Below are positions 29,901 through 38,480 of a DNA stretch of 64,000 nt, one piece after another (the first letter of the stretch is position 1; each line of letters opens with the position of its first letter). This stretch comes from Cypionkella sinensis (GTDB taxonomy: Bacteria; Pseudomonadota; Alphaproteobacteria; Rhodobacterales; Rhodobacteraceae). Where the stretch lies: the NCBI RefSeq assembly GCF_042646385.1, contig NZ_JBHRTO010000001.1:2356001-2420000 (forward strand), in the 5' to 3' direction. The notes beneath the pieces are model-generated. The model had not been told where the DNA came from and made no database searches. It was given only the letters and a program-made list of their open reading frames with translations. The translations under genes and the position numbers were made by a program.

Positions 29901-31259
29901 ATGGGCCAGATTCAATCTATCGAAGAACTCATCAGCCTGCTGCTGCGTCGGCGCTGGATGATCATCCTGATCACCCTTGCAGGTCTGCTGGGCGCTGTAA
30001 TCTTCGCCAAATCCCGGCCCGACGTGTTTGAAACCGCCGCTGTGATCCAGATCGAAGGCGCGCAGGTGGCAGAGCCCACAACACCGGGCGGGCAGGCTCA
30101 GCCGGATGGCGGCGGTGCTGCGCAAATCCTGCAAACCATCGAACAACGCCTGACCACCCGCGATGCCCTGACAGCGGTGATCGAACGGCACAACCTGTTT
30201 GCCGACCAGCCGCAGATGACCAGCGACGAAAAACTCGTCGCCCTGCGCACCGCCGTCACCTTTCAAGCCGTCGATAGCGCAGGCGGGCAAGCCTTTGGAC
30301 AGGGCCGCAGCATATCCGCCATCATCATCTCGGTCCGCTACGGCGACCCAAACACTGCAGCCGAGCTTGCGAATGATTTCGCCCAGGGAATCCTTGATCA
30401 AAGCGCCGCAGGGCAGCGCGACCGGGCCGACAAGAATGTAGCTTTCTTCAAAGAGGAAGAGGCCCGCATTTACGATCAGATCAGCAAACTCGAAGCCGAA
30501 GTCGCTGATTACAAAAACACCCATGCCGATGCGATGCCGACACTTTCGGATGCGCGTCGCGACGAAATCGTCAGCCTGTCCGATGATCTGCGGCAGGCCA
30601 CGCAAAGCCTTGTTGGCCTACAGGGCGAACAGGCTGCCATTGCCGCCAAGCCGCAGCAGCGTGAGATCGACAAACGTCGGCTCGACGATATCGCCACCCA
30701 GATTGACGTGCTGAACGCACAAGTTGCCTCGATCAACGCGCGCAAGGCAGATGTCGAGGCTGCACTTTCCGCCACGCCCGAAGTGGAAAGGGTTCTGGCC
30801 GGATATGATCGCCAGCTTCAGCAGTTGCAGGGCCAGTACGACAATGTAATGCAGCGCATGGCCGAGGCCGAGACGACCCAGCGCCTCGCCGAACGCCAAC
30901 AGTCCGAGCGTTTCACCCTGCTCGACCGCGCCCTGTCACCCGATTACGCCATCGGCGGCGGCAAGAAGAAAATCGCCATCGCCGGGGCAGTTGCCAGCCT
31001 GCTTGGGGCCATCGCTTTGGCTTTCCTGCTGGATCTGGCCAAGCCGGTTGTGCGCACCGCAGCGCAGATGCAGCGCCAGCTTGATCTGGAGCCGGTGGTC
31101 TGCATCCCCGAAATCCGCGCACCAAAAGGTCGGCTTGGCAGTGCCGCGTTGCGCCTGATCGACGACCCAAAACGCCCGATCTTCGGCCTGCCCCGCTTTG
31201 CCGTCATCGCCGCCGTTGTTACACTTGCATTGGTACTGACGGCAGCGGTAATCGGCTAA
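29901..31259 (+). CDS. Wzz/Wzc-type polysaccharide chain-length/co-polymerase membrane protein
   Basis: Polysaccharide co-polymerase of 452 residues. The N-terminal Wzz domain begins IEELISLLLRRRW and leads into a transmembrane helix at about 19-36. A long periplasmic region with extensive coiled-coil (about 165-335) follows. A second transmembrane helix lies at about 356-377 (IAIAGAVASLLGAIALAFLLD spanned), preceded by LLDRALSP. A third hydrophobic helix forms the extreme C-terminus (about 433-452). No kinase domain. It acts with the upstream BY-kinase and the Wzy-like protein to set chain length. A strong intrinsic terminator follows 25 nt downstream. Confidence 0.88.
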   Translation: MGQIQSIEELISLLLRRRWMIILITLAGLLGAVIFAKSRPDVFETAAVIQIEGAQVAEPTTPGGQAQPDGGGAAQILQTIEQRLTTRDALTAVIERHNLFADQPQMTSDEKLVALRTAVTFQAVDSAGGQAFGQGRSISAIIISVRYGDPNTAAELANDFAQGILDQSAAGQRDRADKNVAFFKEEEARIYDQISKLEAEVADYKNTHADAMPTLSDARRDEIVSLSDDLRQATQSLVGLQGEQAAIAAKPQQREIDKRRLDDIATQIDVLNAQVASINARKADVEAALSATPEVERVLAGYDRQLQQLQGQYDNVMQRMAEAETTQRLAERQQSERFTLLDRALSPDYAIGGGKKKIAIAGAVASLLGAIALAFLLDLAKPVVRTAAQMQRQLDLEPVVCIPEIRAPKGRLGSAALRLIDDPKRPIFGLPRFAVIAAVVTLALVLTAAVIG

Positions 31260-31284
31260 TCCGAGCCATTAGGCCAGACATGCA

Positions 31285-31314
31285 AAAGCCCGCTTCACCC
31301 ATGAAGCGGGCTTT
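31285..31314. terminator. bidirectional intrinsic terminator
   Basis: A perfect 13-bp stem (AAAGCCCGCTTCA paired with TGAAGCGGGCTTT) encloses a 4-nt loop (CCCA), with A-rich and T-rich flanks. It lies between the convergent co-polymerase (plus) and sugar-transferase (minus) genes and can serve both. Confidence 0.9.
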
Positions 31315-31328
31315 GTCTTTGCCGAAGC

Positions 31329-32048
31329 TCAGTAACCCGTGCCGTTGACCACAACGCCAACCGTGGCGGCCAATACCTTCACATCCGTCAGCATCGACAG
31401 ATCGGCCTCGTAGGCATCATCAAACGCAGCCCGCGCCTCAAACGTTGTGCGGTTGCGCCCCGAGGTTTGCCAATAACCCGTGATCCCCGGCCGCAGCGCG
31501 TAATAGGCTTGCCCCGGGTATAGGCTCTGCTGGCTGATCATCATCGGGCGCGGCCCCACCAGGCTCATATCGCCCACCAGCACGTTCCAAAGCTGTGGCA
31601 ACTCATCCAGCGAGGATTTACGCAAAAACTTACCCATGCGGGTGATGCGCGGATCGGCCTTCAGCTTTTGCGTGCTGTCCCACTCCAGCCGCGCCTCGGG
31701 ATTGGCGGCCAGAAATTCCTCCATCCGCTCATCCGCGTCACGCACCATCGAGCGCAGTTTCCACATCCGAAAGCGTTTGCCGCCCTTGCCGACGCGCATC
31801 TGCGAATAGAACGGGCTGCCGCCATCGCGCGCCACCAACACCGCGGCAACCGCGACAATCGGCAACACCGCAGGTGCCGCCACAACAATAGCCGTCACAT
31901 CAAAGGCGCGCTTGAAAAACCGCCGGTAGGGCCCCCGCCCCGTTGGGCTGACAGCGACCAGACGAGACGCCGCCAGGTCATCAGACCGCTCCTCCGCATC
32001 GGCCGAAGCAGAGCGGAAGCTGTAGAACTCTCGATAATTAATCGTCAT
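31329..32048 (-). CDS. undecaprenyl-phosphate sugar-1-phosphate transferase (ExoY/WbaP-type)
   Basis: Bacterial sugar transferase of 239 residues that primes the exopolysaccharide repeat unit by transferring a hexose-1-phosphate to undecaprenyl phosphate. A hydrophobic reentrant segment lies at about 50-72 (FDVTAIVVAAPAVLPIVAVA). Catalytic-domain motifs are RVGKGGKRFRMWKLRSMV, LRKSSLDELPQLWNVL, GDMSLVGPRP and LRPGITGYWQ. This is the short, single-domain form without the extra N-terminal membrane region of WbaP. The ATG at 32048 has no strong ribosome site. Shares the bidirectional terminator with the co-polymerase gene. Confidence 0.93.
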   Translation of the reverse strand: MTINYREFYSFRSASADAEERSDDLAASRLVAVSPTGRGPYRRFFKRAFDVTAIVVAAPAVLPIVAVAAVLVARDGGSPFYSQMRVGKGGKRFRMWKLRSMVRDADERMEEFLAANPEARLEWDSTQKLKADPRITRMGKFLRKSSLDELPQLWNVLVGDMSLVGPRPMMISQQSLYPGQAYYALRPGITGYWQTSGRNRTTFEARAAFDDAYEADLSMLTDVKVLAATVGVVVNGTGY

Positions 32049-32467
32049 TGCGCGTCACCAAACGGCATAATGACACCACCACCCTGCCCTACCTTCACGT
32101 AGGATTCAGGAAACAAATCAATCACCCGTATGCCGGGATCCGATCAGAAATTAGCAGTTCATTTGCCGCACTTAACAAGTACGCCCCCACAGGCAATTTA
32201 GCCGTTTCACGGGGGGCTTGGCGACAGCTATTGCTGCGCTACGAACATATTTAAGCCATTTTCACCAAGATATTTGGCCTTATTGCCGCCATGATCTTGC
32301 CACGTTTGAAACCAGCGCAACCTTGACGTGAGCGGTGGAAAACGGCCTCCGCCGCAGGTGCATACTGGGCACGCAGGTGCAGCATCACAGCGCGAATCAC
32401 CTAAAACGCCAAATGCGTCGAAACGCCAAGGCATTGTTTCCACATGATCAACAATTCAGCGCTGCGT
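32049..32467. other. intergenic region, lower GC, no supported gene
   Basis: Between the sugar-transferase start and a 58-residue ORF. The stretch is less GC-rich than its neighbours. Short open frames exist on both strands but show no family motifs or good ribosome sites. It presumably holds the sugar-transferase promoter; no -35/-10 pair could be fixed with confidence. Confidence 0.4.
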
Positions 32468-32644
32468 TCAGTACCGATCCATCGACTGACGCCCAAAAGC
32501 CACCGTCGCAAATGCCATGACCGCAACGATCCCGCCCAATGGATAGGACAGTACCGCATGCAATGCGCTGACATCATGCGCCAGCGACACTGCCAAAGCA
32601 GTCGCCCCACCTGAAATCGCGCTCAGCACTATGCCGACAATCAT
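32468..32644 (-). CDS. 58-residue predicted membrane protein
   Basis: Small ORF, MIVGIVLSAISGGATAL... ending ...FGRQSMDRY. Two hydrophobic segments (about residues 2-19 and 32-51) are separated by a short loop with His and Asp, giving a hairpin-type membrane protein. GAAAG precedes the ATG. Composition and codon choice are typical of the surrounding coding sequence. No family recognised. It lies between the sugar-transferase and rmlA genes on the same strand. Confidence 0.5.
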   Translation of the reverse strand: MIVGIVLSAISGGATALAVSLAHDVSALHAVLSYPLGGIVAVMAFATVAFGRQSMDRY

Positions 32645-32775
32645 CTTTCACCGCGCCTTGATCAGACTAAACCTGACAGGCTTAGTCTTGCAGGATTCCG
32701 AAACAATGCTAGCGAAAAATGCAAAAAATCCGCCGCATCGCGACAAAATTCAACCTGTGCGCGAAGTTTTGCCGG

Positions 32776-33651
32776 TTACTCGGAAACAATCCCCAGCAAA
32801 TACCGACCATAGTCGTTCTTTCTGAAAATATCGGCCCGCGCCTGTAGATCGCCCTTGCTGATCCACCCCGCGCGATAGGCGATTTCATCCGGGCATCCCA
32901 CCTGCAAACCCTGCCGCGCCTCCAGCGTGCGCACGAAGTTTCCCGCGTCCAGCAAACTGCCATGTGTGCCGGTGTCGAGCCAGGCAAAGCCGCGCCCCAT
33001 TTTCTCGACCGTCAGGCTACCCTCGGCGCGATACATCTCCAGCAGGTCGGCAATCTCCAACTCACCGCGCGGCGAGGGCTTTACCCGCGCCGCCAACTCC
33101 GGTGCGCGCCCATCCAGGTAATATAGCCCCGTCACCGCGTAATTCGACGGCGGCACCTCGGGCTTTTCAATGATTGCCTGCACCCGGCCTTCTGCGTCAA
33201 ACTCCACCACACCATACCGCTCGGGATCAGCGACGCGGTAGCCGAACACCGTACCACCCATATCTTTCGCCGCCGCCGAGGCCAGAATTTCCGGCAATCC
33301 GTGGCCGAAAAAGATGTTATCGCCCAGCACCAACACCGAAGGCGCGCCCGCCAGAAAATCCTTCGCCAAAAGATAGGCCTGCGCCAGCCCATCCGGGCTT
33401 GGCTGCACGATATAGCTCAGCGAGATCCCCCACTGGCTGCCATCGCCCAGCAGCCGGATGAACTGGCTTTGATCGTCAGGCGTGGTGATAATGGCAATCT
33501 CGCGCACACCGCCCAGCATCAGCACCGACAGCGGATAATAGATCATCGGCTTGTCATAGATCGGCAGCAACTGCTTCGAGACGCCCATAGTGATCGGCCA
33601 AAGCCGCGTGCCCGAGCCACCCGCCAGAATGATCCCCTTGCGCTTCATCAT
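32776..33651 (-). CDS. rmlA: glucose-1-phosphate thymidylyltransferase
   Basis: First enzyme of dTDP-L-rhamnose synthesis: dTTP + glucose-1-phosphate to dTDP-glucose. It is 291 residues, the full family length. Nucleotide-binding motif GGSGTRLWP near the N-terminus, followed by SKQLLPIYDKPMIYYPLS; VLGDNIFFGHG, EKPEVPPSNYAVTGLYYLD and FAWLDTGTHGSLLDA are all present. Last gene of the minus-strand rmlC-rmlB-rmlD-FkbM-rmlA run; the FkbM gene ends 21 nt upstream. Confidence 0.96.
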   Translation of the reverse strand: MMKRKGIILAGGSGTRLWPITMGVSKQLLPIYDKPMIYYPLSVLMLGGVREIAIITTPDDQSQFIRLLGDGSQWGISLSYIVQPSPDGLAQAYLLAKDFLAGAPSVLVLGDNIFFGHGLPEILASAAAKDMGGTVFGYRVADPERYGVVEFDAEGRVQAIIEKPEVPPSNYAVTGLYYLDGRAPELAARVKPSPRGELEIADLLEMYRAEGSLTVEKMGRGFAWLDTGTHGSLLDAGNFVRTLEARQGLQVGCPDEIAYRAGWISKGDLQARADIFRKNDYGRYLLGIVSE

Positions 33652-33672
33652 GATATACAGGTCCCTTGAATG

Positions 33673-34437
33673 CTATGCCGGGCGTTTTTCTGCAGAAAAG
33701 ACAAAGATCTTGTTTGTCACTTTGGCGTAATGGGTATCTTTCCAGACATCAACATATCCCAGATCGGCAAAATAATCAGTCACCAGCTTCATATTGTCGT
33801 TAGAGATTTCAATGAAAACAACCGGGTGATGCCGATCAAGCGTCTTTTTTAGCCCCATAAGGCAAGGCACTTCATGACCTTCGACGTCGATCTTGATGAA
33901 ATCAACGCCACTTTCAAGGAACACATCGTCACCAGTAACAAGCCGCGTCTCATTGAACCGAGCTGGATCGCGATCAACCAGATGCAAATTGCTGGCATCC
34001 AGAATCTTCGAATTGCCAAGGTTATTGTCGCCACCGCGCCAGCTCACTGCAGCACCGCTTTGGTCAGACATGCCAAAGCCGATGTATCGCCTGTCGACAT
34101 TCGGGCATCCGCCATTGCTGTCAAGGTTGGCCACAAGCAAACGCATAGCCTCGGCATTTGGCTCGAAAGGCAAGATGCGCGCATTCGGGAATTTCTTGGA
34201 ATAGTACACGGCATGGTTCCCGACGTTGCTTCCCACGTCTGCAATGGTGTCACCATCCTTGATGTACTTCACCATCTCAAGAATTTCTGGGAAGTCAAAG
34301 AGAGAACCAGAAAGCAAGACCTTTTGAATGGCATCATTCGGATTGCCCACATTAAAGGTAAAATCCATTCCCTCTACAGAGAAAGTCGAGACCAAGTAGT
34401 CGGCCGATTTCACGCCCGCAGAAACATTTTCAGCCAT
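33673..34437 (-). CDS. FkbM family SAM-dependent methyltransferase
   Basis: Class I methyltransferase of 254 residues. The SAM motif is DTIADVGSNVGNHAVYYSK (about 62-80), with the acidic motif II in ILPFEPNAEAM. The FkbM signature DFIKIDVEGHEVPCLMGL is near 178-195 and is followed by PVVFIEI. It probably O-methylates a sugar of the exopolysaccharide or a lipid-linked intermediate. It abuts the rmlD stop with no gap, so it is within the rhamnose operon. Its GC content is visibly lower (near 50%) than that of the flanking rml genes, suggesting separate acquisition. Confidence 0.88.
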   Translation of the reverse strand: MAENVSAGVKSADYLVSTFSVEGMDFTFNVGNPNDAIQKVLLSGSLFDFPEILEMVKYIKDGDTIADVGSNVGNHAVYYSKKFPNARILPFEPNAEAMRLLVANLDSNGGCPNVDRRYIGFGMSDQSGAAVSWRGGDNNLGNSKILDASNLHLVDRDPARFNETRLVTGDDVFLESGVDFIKIDVEGHEVPCLMGLKKTLDRHHPVVFIEISNDNMKLVTDYFADLGYVDVWKDTHYAKVTNKIFVFSAEKRPA

Positions 34438-35289
34438 TTACAAACTCTCCTCGTTGATAATTCCAGCCAAACAAAGCTCCCATTGGGGGCGCTTCAAGCC
34501 AAATTCCGCAAGTCGTGAACAATCCATCCGCGAATTCAGCGGCCGCTTGGCAGGTGTTGGGTAAGCGCTAGACGGAATATCCTGCACCACACAAGCCAGC
34601 CCCGCCTGCGTCATAATAGCGCGCGCGAAATCGGCCCAGGAACAATCGGGCGCACCCGCGAAATGCTGCACGCCGCCCGGCTTGCCGGCCAGCAAACCCG
34701 CCGCCATGACATAAAGCGCGTCGGCGATATCCGCCGCTGGCGTCGGCCCGCCAATCTGGTCCGCCACCACATTCAGACTTTCGCGCTCACGCCCCAGGCG
34801 CAGCATGGTCTTGACGAAATTCGCACCATGCGCCGACACCACCCAAGAGGTGCGCAAGATTACATGCACGCCACCTGCGGCTTGCACCGCCTGCTCGCCC
34901 GCCAGTTTCGTGCGCCCGTAAGCCCCCAAAGGGCCCACAGGATGATCCACCCCAAACGGCTGATCCCCCATGCCATCGAAGACATAATCGGTCGAGATGT
35001 GCAAAAACGGCAGGCGCCGCGCCGCACAGGCACGCGCCATCGCACCCGGCGCATCGCCGTTCACAACCAAGGCCGCCGCTTCTTCGGTTTCAGCTTTGTC
35101 CACCGCCGTCCAGGCCGCCGCATTGATCACCACATCGGCATTGCTCGCCATCACCGCCGCGGCACAAGCCGCGGGATCAGACAGGTCAGCCTGCGCGCGC
35201 CCCAGAAACTCTGCCGTCACACCGGCTGGCAATCGCCGCGCTAGTTCCCGAGCCACTTGCCCGGTTTGGCCGAAAACGAGCGCCTTCAC
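34438..35289 (-). CDS. rmlD: dTDP-4-dehydrorhamnose reductase
   Basis: NAD(P)H-dependent last step of dTDP-L-rhamnose synthesis, 283 residues, SDR-extended fold. N-terminal ALVFGQTGQVARELA; catalytic ISTDYVFDG and YGRTKLAGEQAV (Tyr-x3-Lys); RTSWVVSAHGANFVKTML; DQIGGPTPAADIA. A GTG start at 35289 overlaps the rmlB stop in a GTGA arrangement. A longer frame from 35343 adds a leader inside rmlB that is not family-like. Confidence 0.94.
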   Translation of the reverse strand: MKALVFGQTGQVARELARRLPAGVTAEFLGRAQADLSDPAACAAAVMASNADVVINAAAWTAVDKAETEEAAALVVNGDAPGAMARACAARRLPFLHISTDYVFDGMGDQPFGVDHPVGPLGAYGRTKLAGEQAVQAAGGVHVILRTSWVVSAHGANFVKTMLRLGRERESLNVVADQIGGPTPAADIADALYVMAAGLLAGKPGGVQHFAGAPDCSWADFARAIMTQAGLACVVQDIPSSAYPTPAKRPLNSRMDCSRLAEFGLKRPQWELCLAGIINEESL

Positions 35290-36329
35290 GCCTTCACCCC
35301 CAACCGCACACCCACGCCCGCACGCGCCTGCAACGGCTTCCACCAGGCTTCATTGTCCAGATACCATTGCACGGTCTTCTCAAGCCCCTGCTCGACCGTC
35401 ACACTCGGGCGCCAGCCCAGTTCGTCTCGGATACGGCTGGGATCAATCGCATAGCGCGCATCATGCCCCGGTCGGTCGGTGACATAGGTGATCTGATCGG
35501 CGTAAGAGCCCTGCGCCTTCGGCCGCTTGGCATCCAGAATCCCGCACAACGTCCGCACCAGTTGCAGATTGCTGCGCTCATTCTCGCCGCCGATATTATA
35601 GCTGCGCCCCAGCTTGCCCTTTTCCACCACCAACAGCAAAGCATCGGCGTGGTCCTCGACGTAAAGCCAATCGCGCACGTTTGATCCATCGCCATAGATC
35701 GGTAAAGGCTTGCCCGCCAAGGCATTCAAAATCACCACCGGGATCAGCTTTTCCGGGAAATGGAACGGCCCGTAGTTGTTCGAGCAATTCGTCAACACCA
35801 CCGGCAGGCCATAGGTTTCATGCCATGCCCGCACCAGATGGTCACTCGCCGCCTTGCTGGCCGAATAGGGGCTGCGCGGATCGTAAGAGGTCTCTTCGGT
35901 GAACTGCCCCGTAGTCCCCAGCGAGCCGAAAACCTCATCCGTGCTGATGTGATGAAACCGAAACCCCGCCGGCTTGCCAGCGCCCAGCCAATAGGCTCTT
36001 GCGGCCTCCAGCATGTTATAGGTGCCGTTGATATTGGTCAGGATGAAATCCCCCGGCCCGTCGATGCTGCGATCCACATGCGATTCAGCCGCCAGATGCA
36101 TCACCACATCCGGGCGATGAACGCTGAAAATCTCATCCAGCCGCGCACGGTCGCGAATGTCGGCCTGCTCGAAACTGTAAAGGTTCGACTCGGACACAGA
36201 GGCCACATTCTCAAGGCAAGCCGCATAGGTCAGCGCGTCGAGATTGACCACTTCATGCCCGCGCGCCACCGCCAACCGCACCACAGCCGAGCCGATAAAG
36301 CCCGCGCCCCCCGTCACCAGAATCTTCAT
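35286..36329 (-). CDS. rmlB: dTDP-glucose 4,6-dehydratase
   Basis: NAD-dependent dehydratase, dTDP-glucose to dTDP-4-dehydro-6-deoxyglucose, 347 residues. TGGAGFIGS near residue 7; AAESHVDRSIDGP; ISTDEVFGSLG; YSASKAASDHLVRA (Tyr-x3-Lys); NCSNNYGPFHFPEKLIP; VRDWLYVEDHADAL. ATG at 36329 overlaps the rmlC stop by 4 nt (ATGA); a further ATG at 36341 is less likely. Confidence 0.96.
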   Translation of the reverse strand: MKILVTGGAGFIGSAVVRLAVARGHEVVNLDALTYAACLENVASVSESNLYSFEQADIRDRARLDEIFSVHRPDVVMHLAAESHVDRSIDGPGDFILTNINGTYNMLEAARAYWLGAGKPAGFRFHHISTDEVFGSLGTTGQFTEETSYDPRSPYSASKAASDHLVRAWHETYGLPVVLTNCSNNYGPFHFPEKLIPVVILNALAGKPLPIYGDGSNVRDWLYVEDHADALLLVVEKGKLGRSYNIGGENERSNLQLVRTLCGILDAKRPKAQGSYADQITYVTDRPGHDARYAIDPSRIRDELGWRPSVTVEQGLEKTVQWYLDNEAWWKPLQARAGVGVRLGVKA

Positions 36330-36892
36330 GCCTGCACCCATTCAAACGGTGACACAACATCCCGCAAAAACGGTGCCACTGCATCCTTGCCCGAAAGAAC
36401 GGGCGACCCTGTCAGCCCCCAGTCAATGCCAATCTCGGGATCATCCCAGCGCACGCCGCCATCACAATCGGGCGCATAAACATCAGTGCATTTATACTGC
36501 ACCTCGGTATGGGGCGCGCGTGTCACGAACCCGTGCAGAAAGCCCTTTGGCACCAGCAACTGACGCCCATTCTCCGGCGACAGCTCAACCCCGATCCAAC
36601 GCCCAAAAGTCGGCGAGCCGCGGCGGAAATCTACCGCCACATCAAAAATCAACCCCGCCGTGCAGCGCACCAGCTTGTCCTGCGCCCGCGGCGGCGCCTG
36701 ATAATGCAAGCCCCGCAGCGTTCCGACGGTTGCCGACATCGAGTGATTGTCCTGCACAAACCGCAGATCTAGCCCAGCCGTTGCCATCGCACTGCCATTC
36801 CAAGTCTCGGAAAACCAGCCGCGATCATCGCCAAACCGTTTCGGCGTAATGATCACCACGCCCGGCAATTCCGTTTCTTCAATCTGCATCAT
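36326..36892 (-). CDS. rmlC: dTDP-4-dehydrorhamnose 3,5-epimerase
   Basis: Cupin-fold epimerase of 188 residues. Signature sequences: DDRGWFSETWN, FVQDNHSMSA, GTLRGLHYQAPP (catalytic His), KLVRCTAGLIFDVAVD with the catalytic Asp, GFLHGFVT and EVQYKCTDVYAP. First gene of the minus-strand rhamnose operon. The Wzx gene ends 73 nt upstream on the same strand, so read-through from wzx is possible. Confidence 0.95.
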   Translation of the reverse strand: MMQIEETELPGVVIITPKRFGDDRGWFSETWNGSAMATAGLDLRFVQDNHSMSATVGTLRGLHYQAPPRAQDKLVRCTAGLIFDVAVDFRRGSPTFGRWIGVELSPENGRQLLVPKGFLHGFVTRAPHTEVQYKCTDVYAPDCDGGVRWDDPEIGIDWGLTGSPVLSGKDAVAPFLRDVVSPFEWVQA

Positions 36893-36965
36893 CTTGCCCG
36901 TTCAGAACTGTGTTGTCGCCGTCTTAGCCCATTCTGCCAGCCAGACACAGATGGAAAAATCACAG

Positions 36966-38318
36966 TCAGATCAGCACGAACGGATTGCCGTTCACCCATA
37001 GCCCCAGCGCGATCATCACCGCGGCAATGGCAAACATCAGCACATCGTTCTTCCAATCCCAAGCCCGATGTTTATGCGCCAGCAAAACCACCGCCGGATA
37101 CACCGCCACCAGCGCAATCAGTTGCGCAAACAGCGCGCCATGCAGCCCCGCGATCTGGATGCCAACCAGAAACGCCACCGTCTGCGCTGCAGCCTTCAGT
37201 GCCTGCAGCCAGAAGTAATTGCGCGAATCCCCCGCAGCCAATGCCGACTGATCGTAGGTAATCCCTAGCGCCTCGGGCATCTGACACCACGCCACCGCCA
37301 CCAGGATCAGCCCCGCCGCCGCATAGCGCTCATCATACATGAACCCAATCAGCGGCACGCCGATGATCGCCACAAATCCCAGCAGAAACAACGTGCCACC
37401 CGAAATCGCCCAGCGCAGCTTGCGCATTTTCGCATAGTTCGCCGCCGACTCTGCGGGGTGATGATCGCGGTAAAGCGGGATCATCACCCTGCTGTTCACC
37501 GCGCGCGCCAACAGCAGGGGAAATGAGGCCAGGAAATACGCAATATTATAAACGCCCAACTGCTCAAGGCTCAGGTAATGGCCGAAAATCGCCTTGTCGC
37601 CCTGCGCCAGCGCAAAGCCGCAAGCGGTGGACATGAAAATCCACTTGCCGAAGTGGATCAGCTCATGCCCCGCCGATTTATCCCAGTGAAAGCGGTTGGC
37701 AGGCCCCGGCAGATACACCCAAGTCAGCACCAGTTTCGCCAGCGATCCGACAATCGCACCAATCACCAGCCCCCAGACCGAATGCGTCGCAAGCGACAGC
37801 GCTACCATCGCCACAATCCCGATCGCCTGCGCGATCAGGTCCAGCAGCGTCACCTTGCCCAGCAGCAAATGCCGCGTCGCAGTATCAATTCGCGTCGGAT
37901 TGAACCCCGAGATGAACAACGAGATCCCCGCCACCGGCAGCAGATACTTCAACTCGGGCGCATGATAGAAACTCGCCAAAGGCCAGGCCAGCGCGCATGT
38001 CACCAGCCACAGCATCGTGCCGCGAAACGCGTGAATGGTAAACGCGGTGTTCAGGAAATCCGGATCGTCGCCGCGTTTGTTCTGCGCGATGGATGCCGAA
38101 ACCCCCACATCCGAGAACATCACCATGCCCACCAGCACCACCGAAACAAGCGCCATCACGCCAAAGGCATCAGGCGCCAGAATCCGCGTCAGAATCAGGT
38201 TGGACGCCAGCCGCATCACCTGCGTCAACACATAAGACCCTGCCGTAAAGGCCGAGCCGCGCATCGCACGTGCAAACAGACTTTTCCCCGCAGGCGCGGC
38301 ACTATTCAGCTCAGACAT
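36966..38318 (-). CDS. Wzx-type polysaccharide flippase / exporter
   Basis: Polytopic membrane protein of 450 residues of the polysaccharide biosynthesis/MOP exporter superfamily. It starts AFTAGSYVLTQVMRLASNLILTRIL, with the classic PDAFGVMALVSVV second helix, and has about 12-14 hydrophobic helices. Predicted to flip the undecaprenyl-pyrophosphate-linked repeat unit to the periplasm. The ATG at 38318 has AAGGG 7 nt upstream. Divergent from the GT4 gene at 38481 across 162 nt, probably a shared promoter region. The subfamily resembles the single-protein lipopolysaccharide/colanic-acid type exporters. Confidence 0.9.
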   Translation of the reverse strand: MSELNSAAPAGKSLFARAMRGSAFTAGSYVLTQVMRLASNLILTRILAPDAFGVMALVSVVLVGMVMFSDVGVSASIAQNKRGDDPDFLNTAFTIHAFRGTMLWLVTCALAWPLASFYHAPELKYLLPVAGISLFISGFNPTRIDTATRHLLLGKVTLLDLIAQAIGIVAMVALSLATHSVWGLVIGAIVGSLAKLVLTWVYLPGPANRFHWDKSAGHELIHFGKWIFMSTACGFALAQGDKAIFGHYLSLEQLGVYNIAYFLASFPLLLARAVNSRVMIPLYRDHHPAESAANYAKMRKLRWAISGGTLFLLGFVAIIGVPLIGFMYDERYAAAGLILVAVAWCQMPEALGITYDQSALAAGDSRNYFWLQALKAAAQTVAFLVGIQIAGLHGALFAQLIALVAVYPAVVLLAHKHRAWDWKNDVLMFAIAAVMIALGLWVNGNPFVLI

Positions 38319-38480
38319 CCAAAAACCCTTAAAGACTGCGCCGCGACCCTAGGCGGATGCGGGTAACGCGTCAATGAAGGCCGGTTTGGCAACAATCTGC
38401 GGGTGAAATCGGTAAAATTGCCTTACTCTTGCCAAAAGCCGCCCCTATTGACCAAGGCTTCGACGTAATACGGTGCCGCC

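Noticed and set aside
32228..32443. 71-codon minus-strand frame with a CPVCTC motif
   Set aside because: The Cys motif suggested a zinc protein or a methyltransferase remnant, but the rest has no recognisable fold, there is no good ribosome site, and composition is not coding-like.
32049..32467. Riboswitch or small RNA in the gap upstream of the sugar-transferase gene
   Set aside because: The region is AT-richer, but no conserved riboswitch core or strong folded element with a terminator could be identified by eye.
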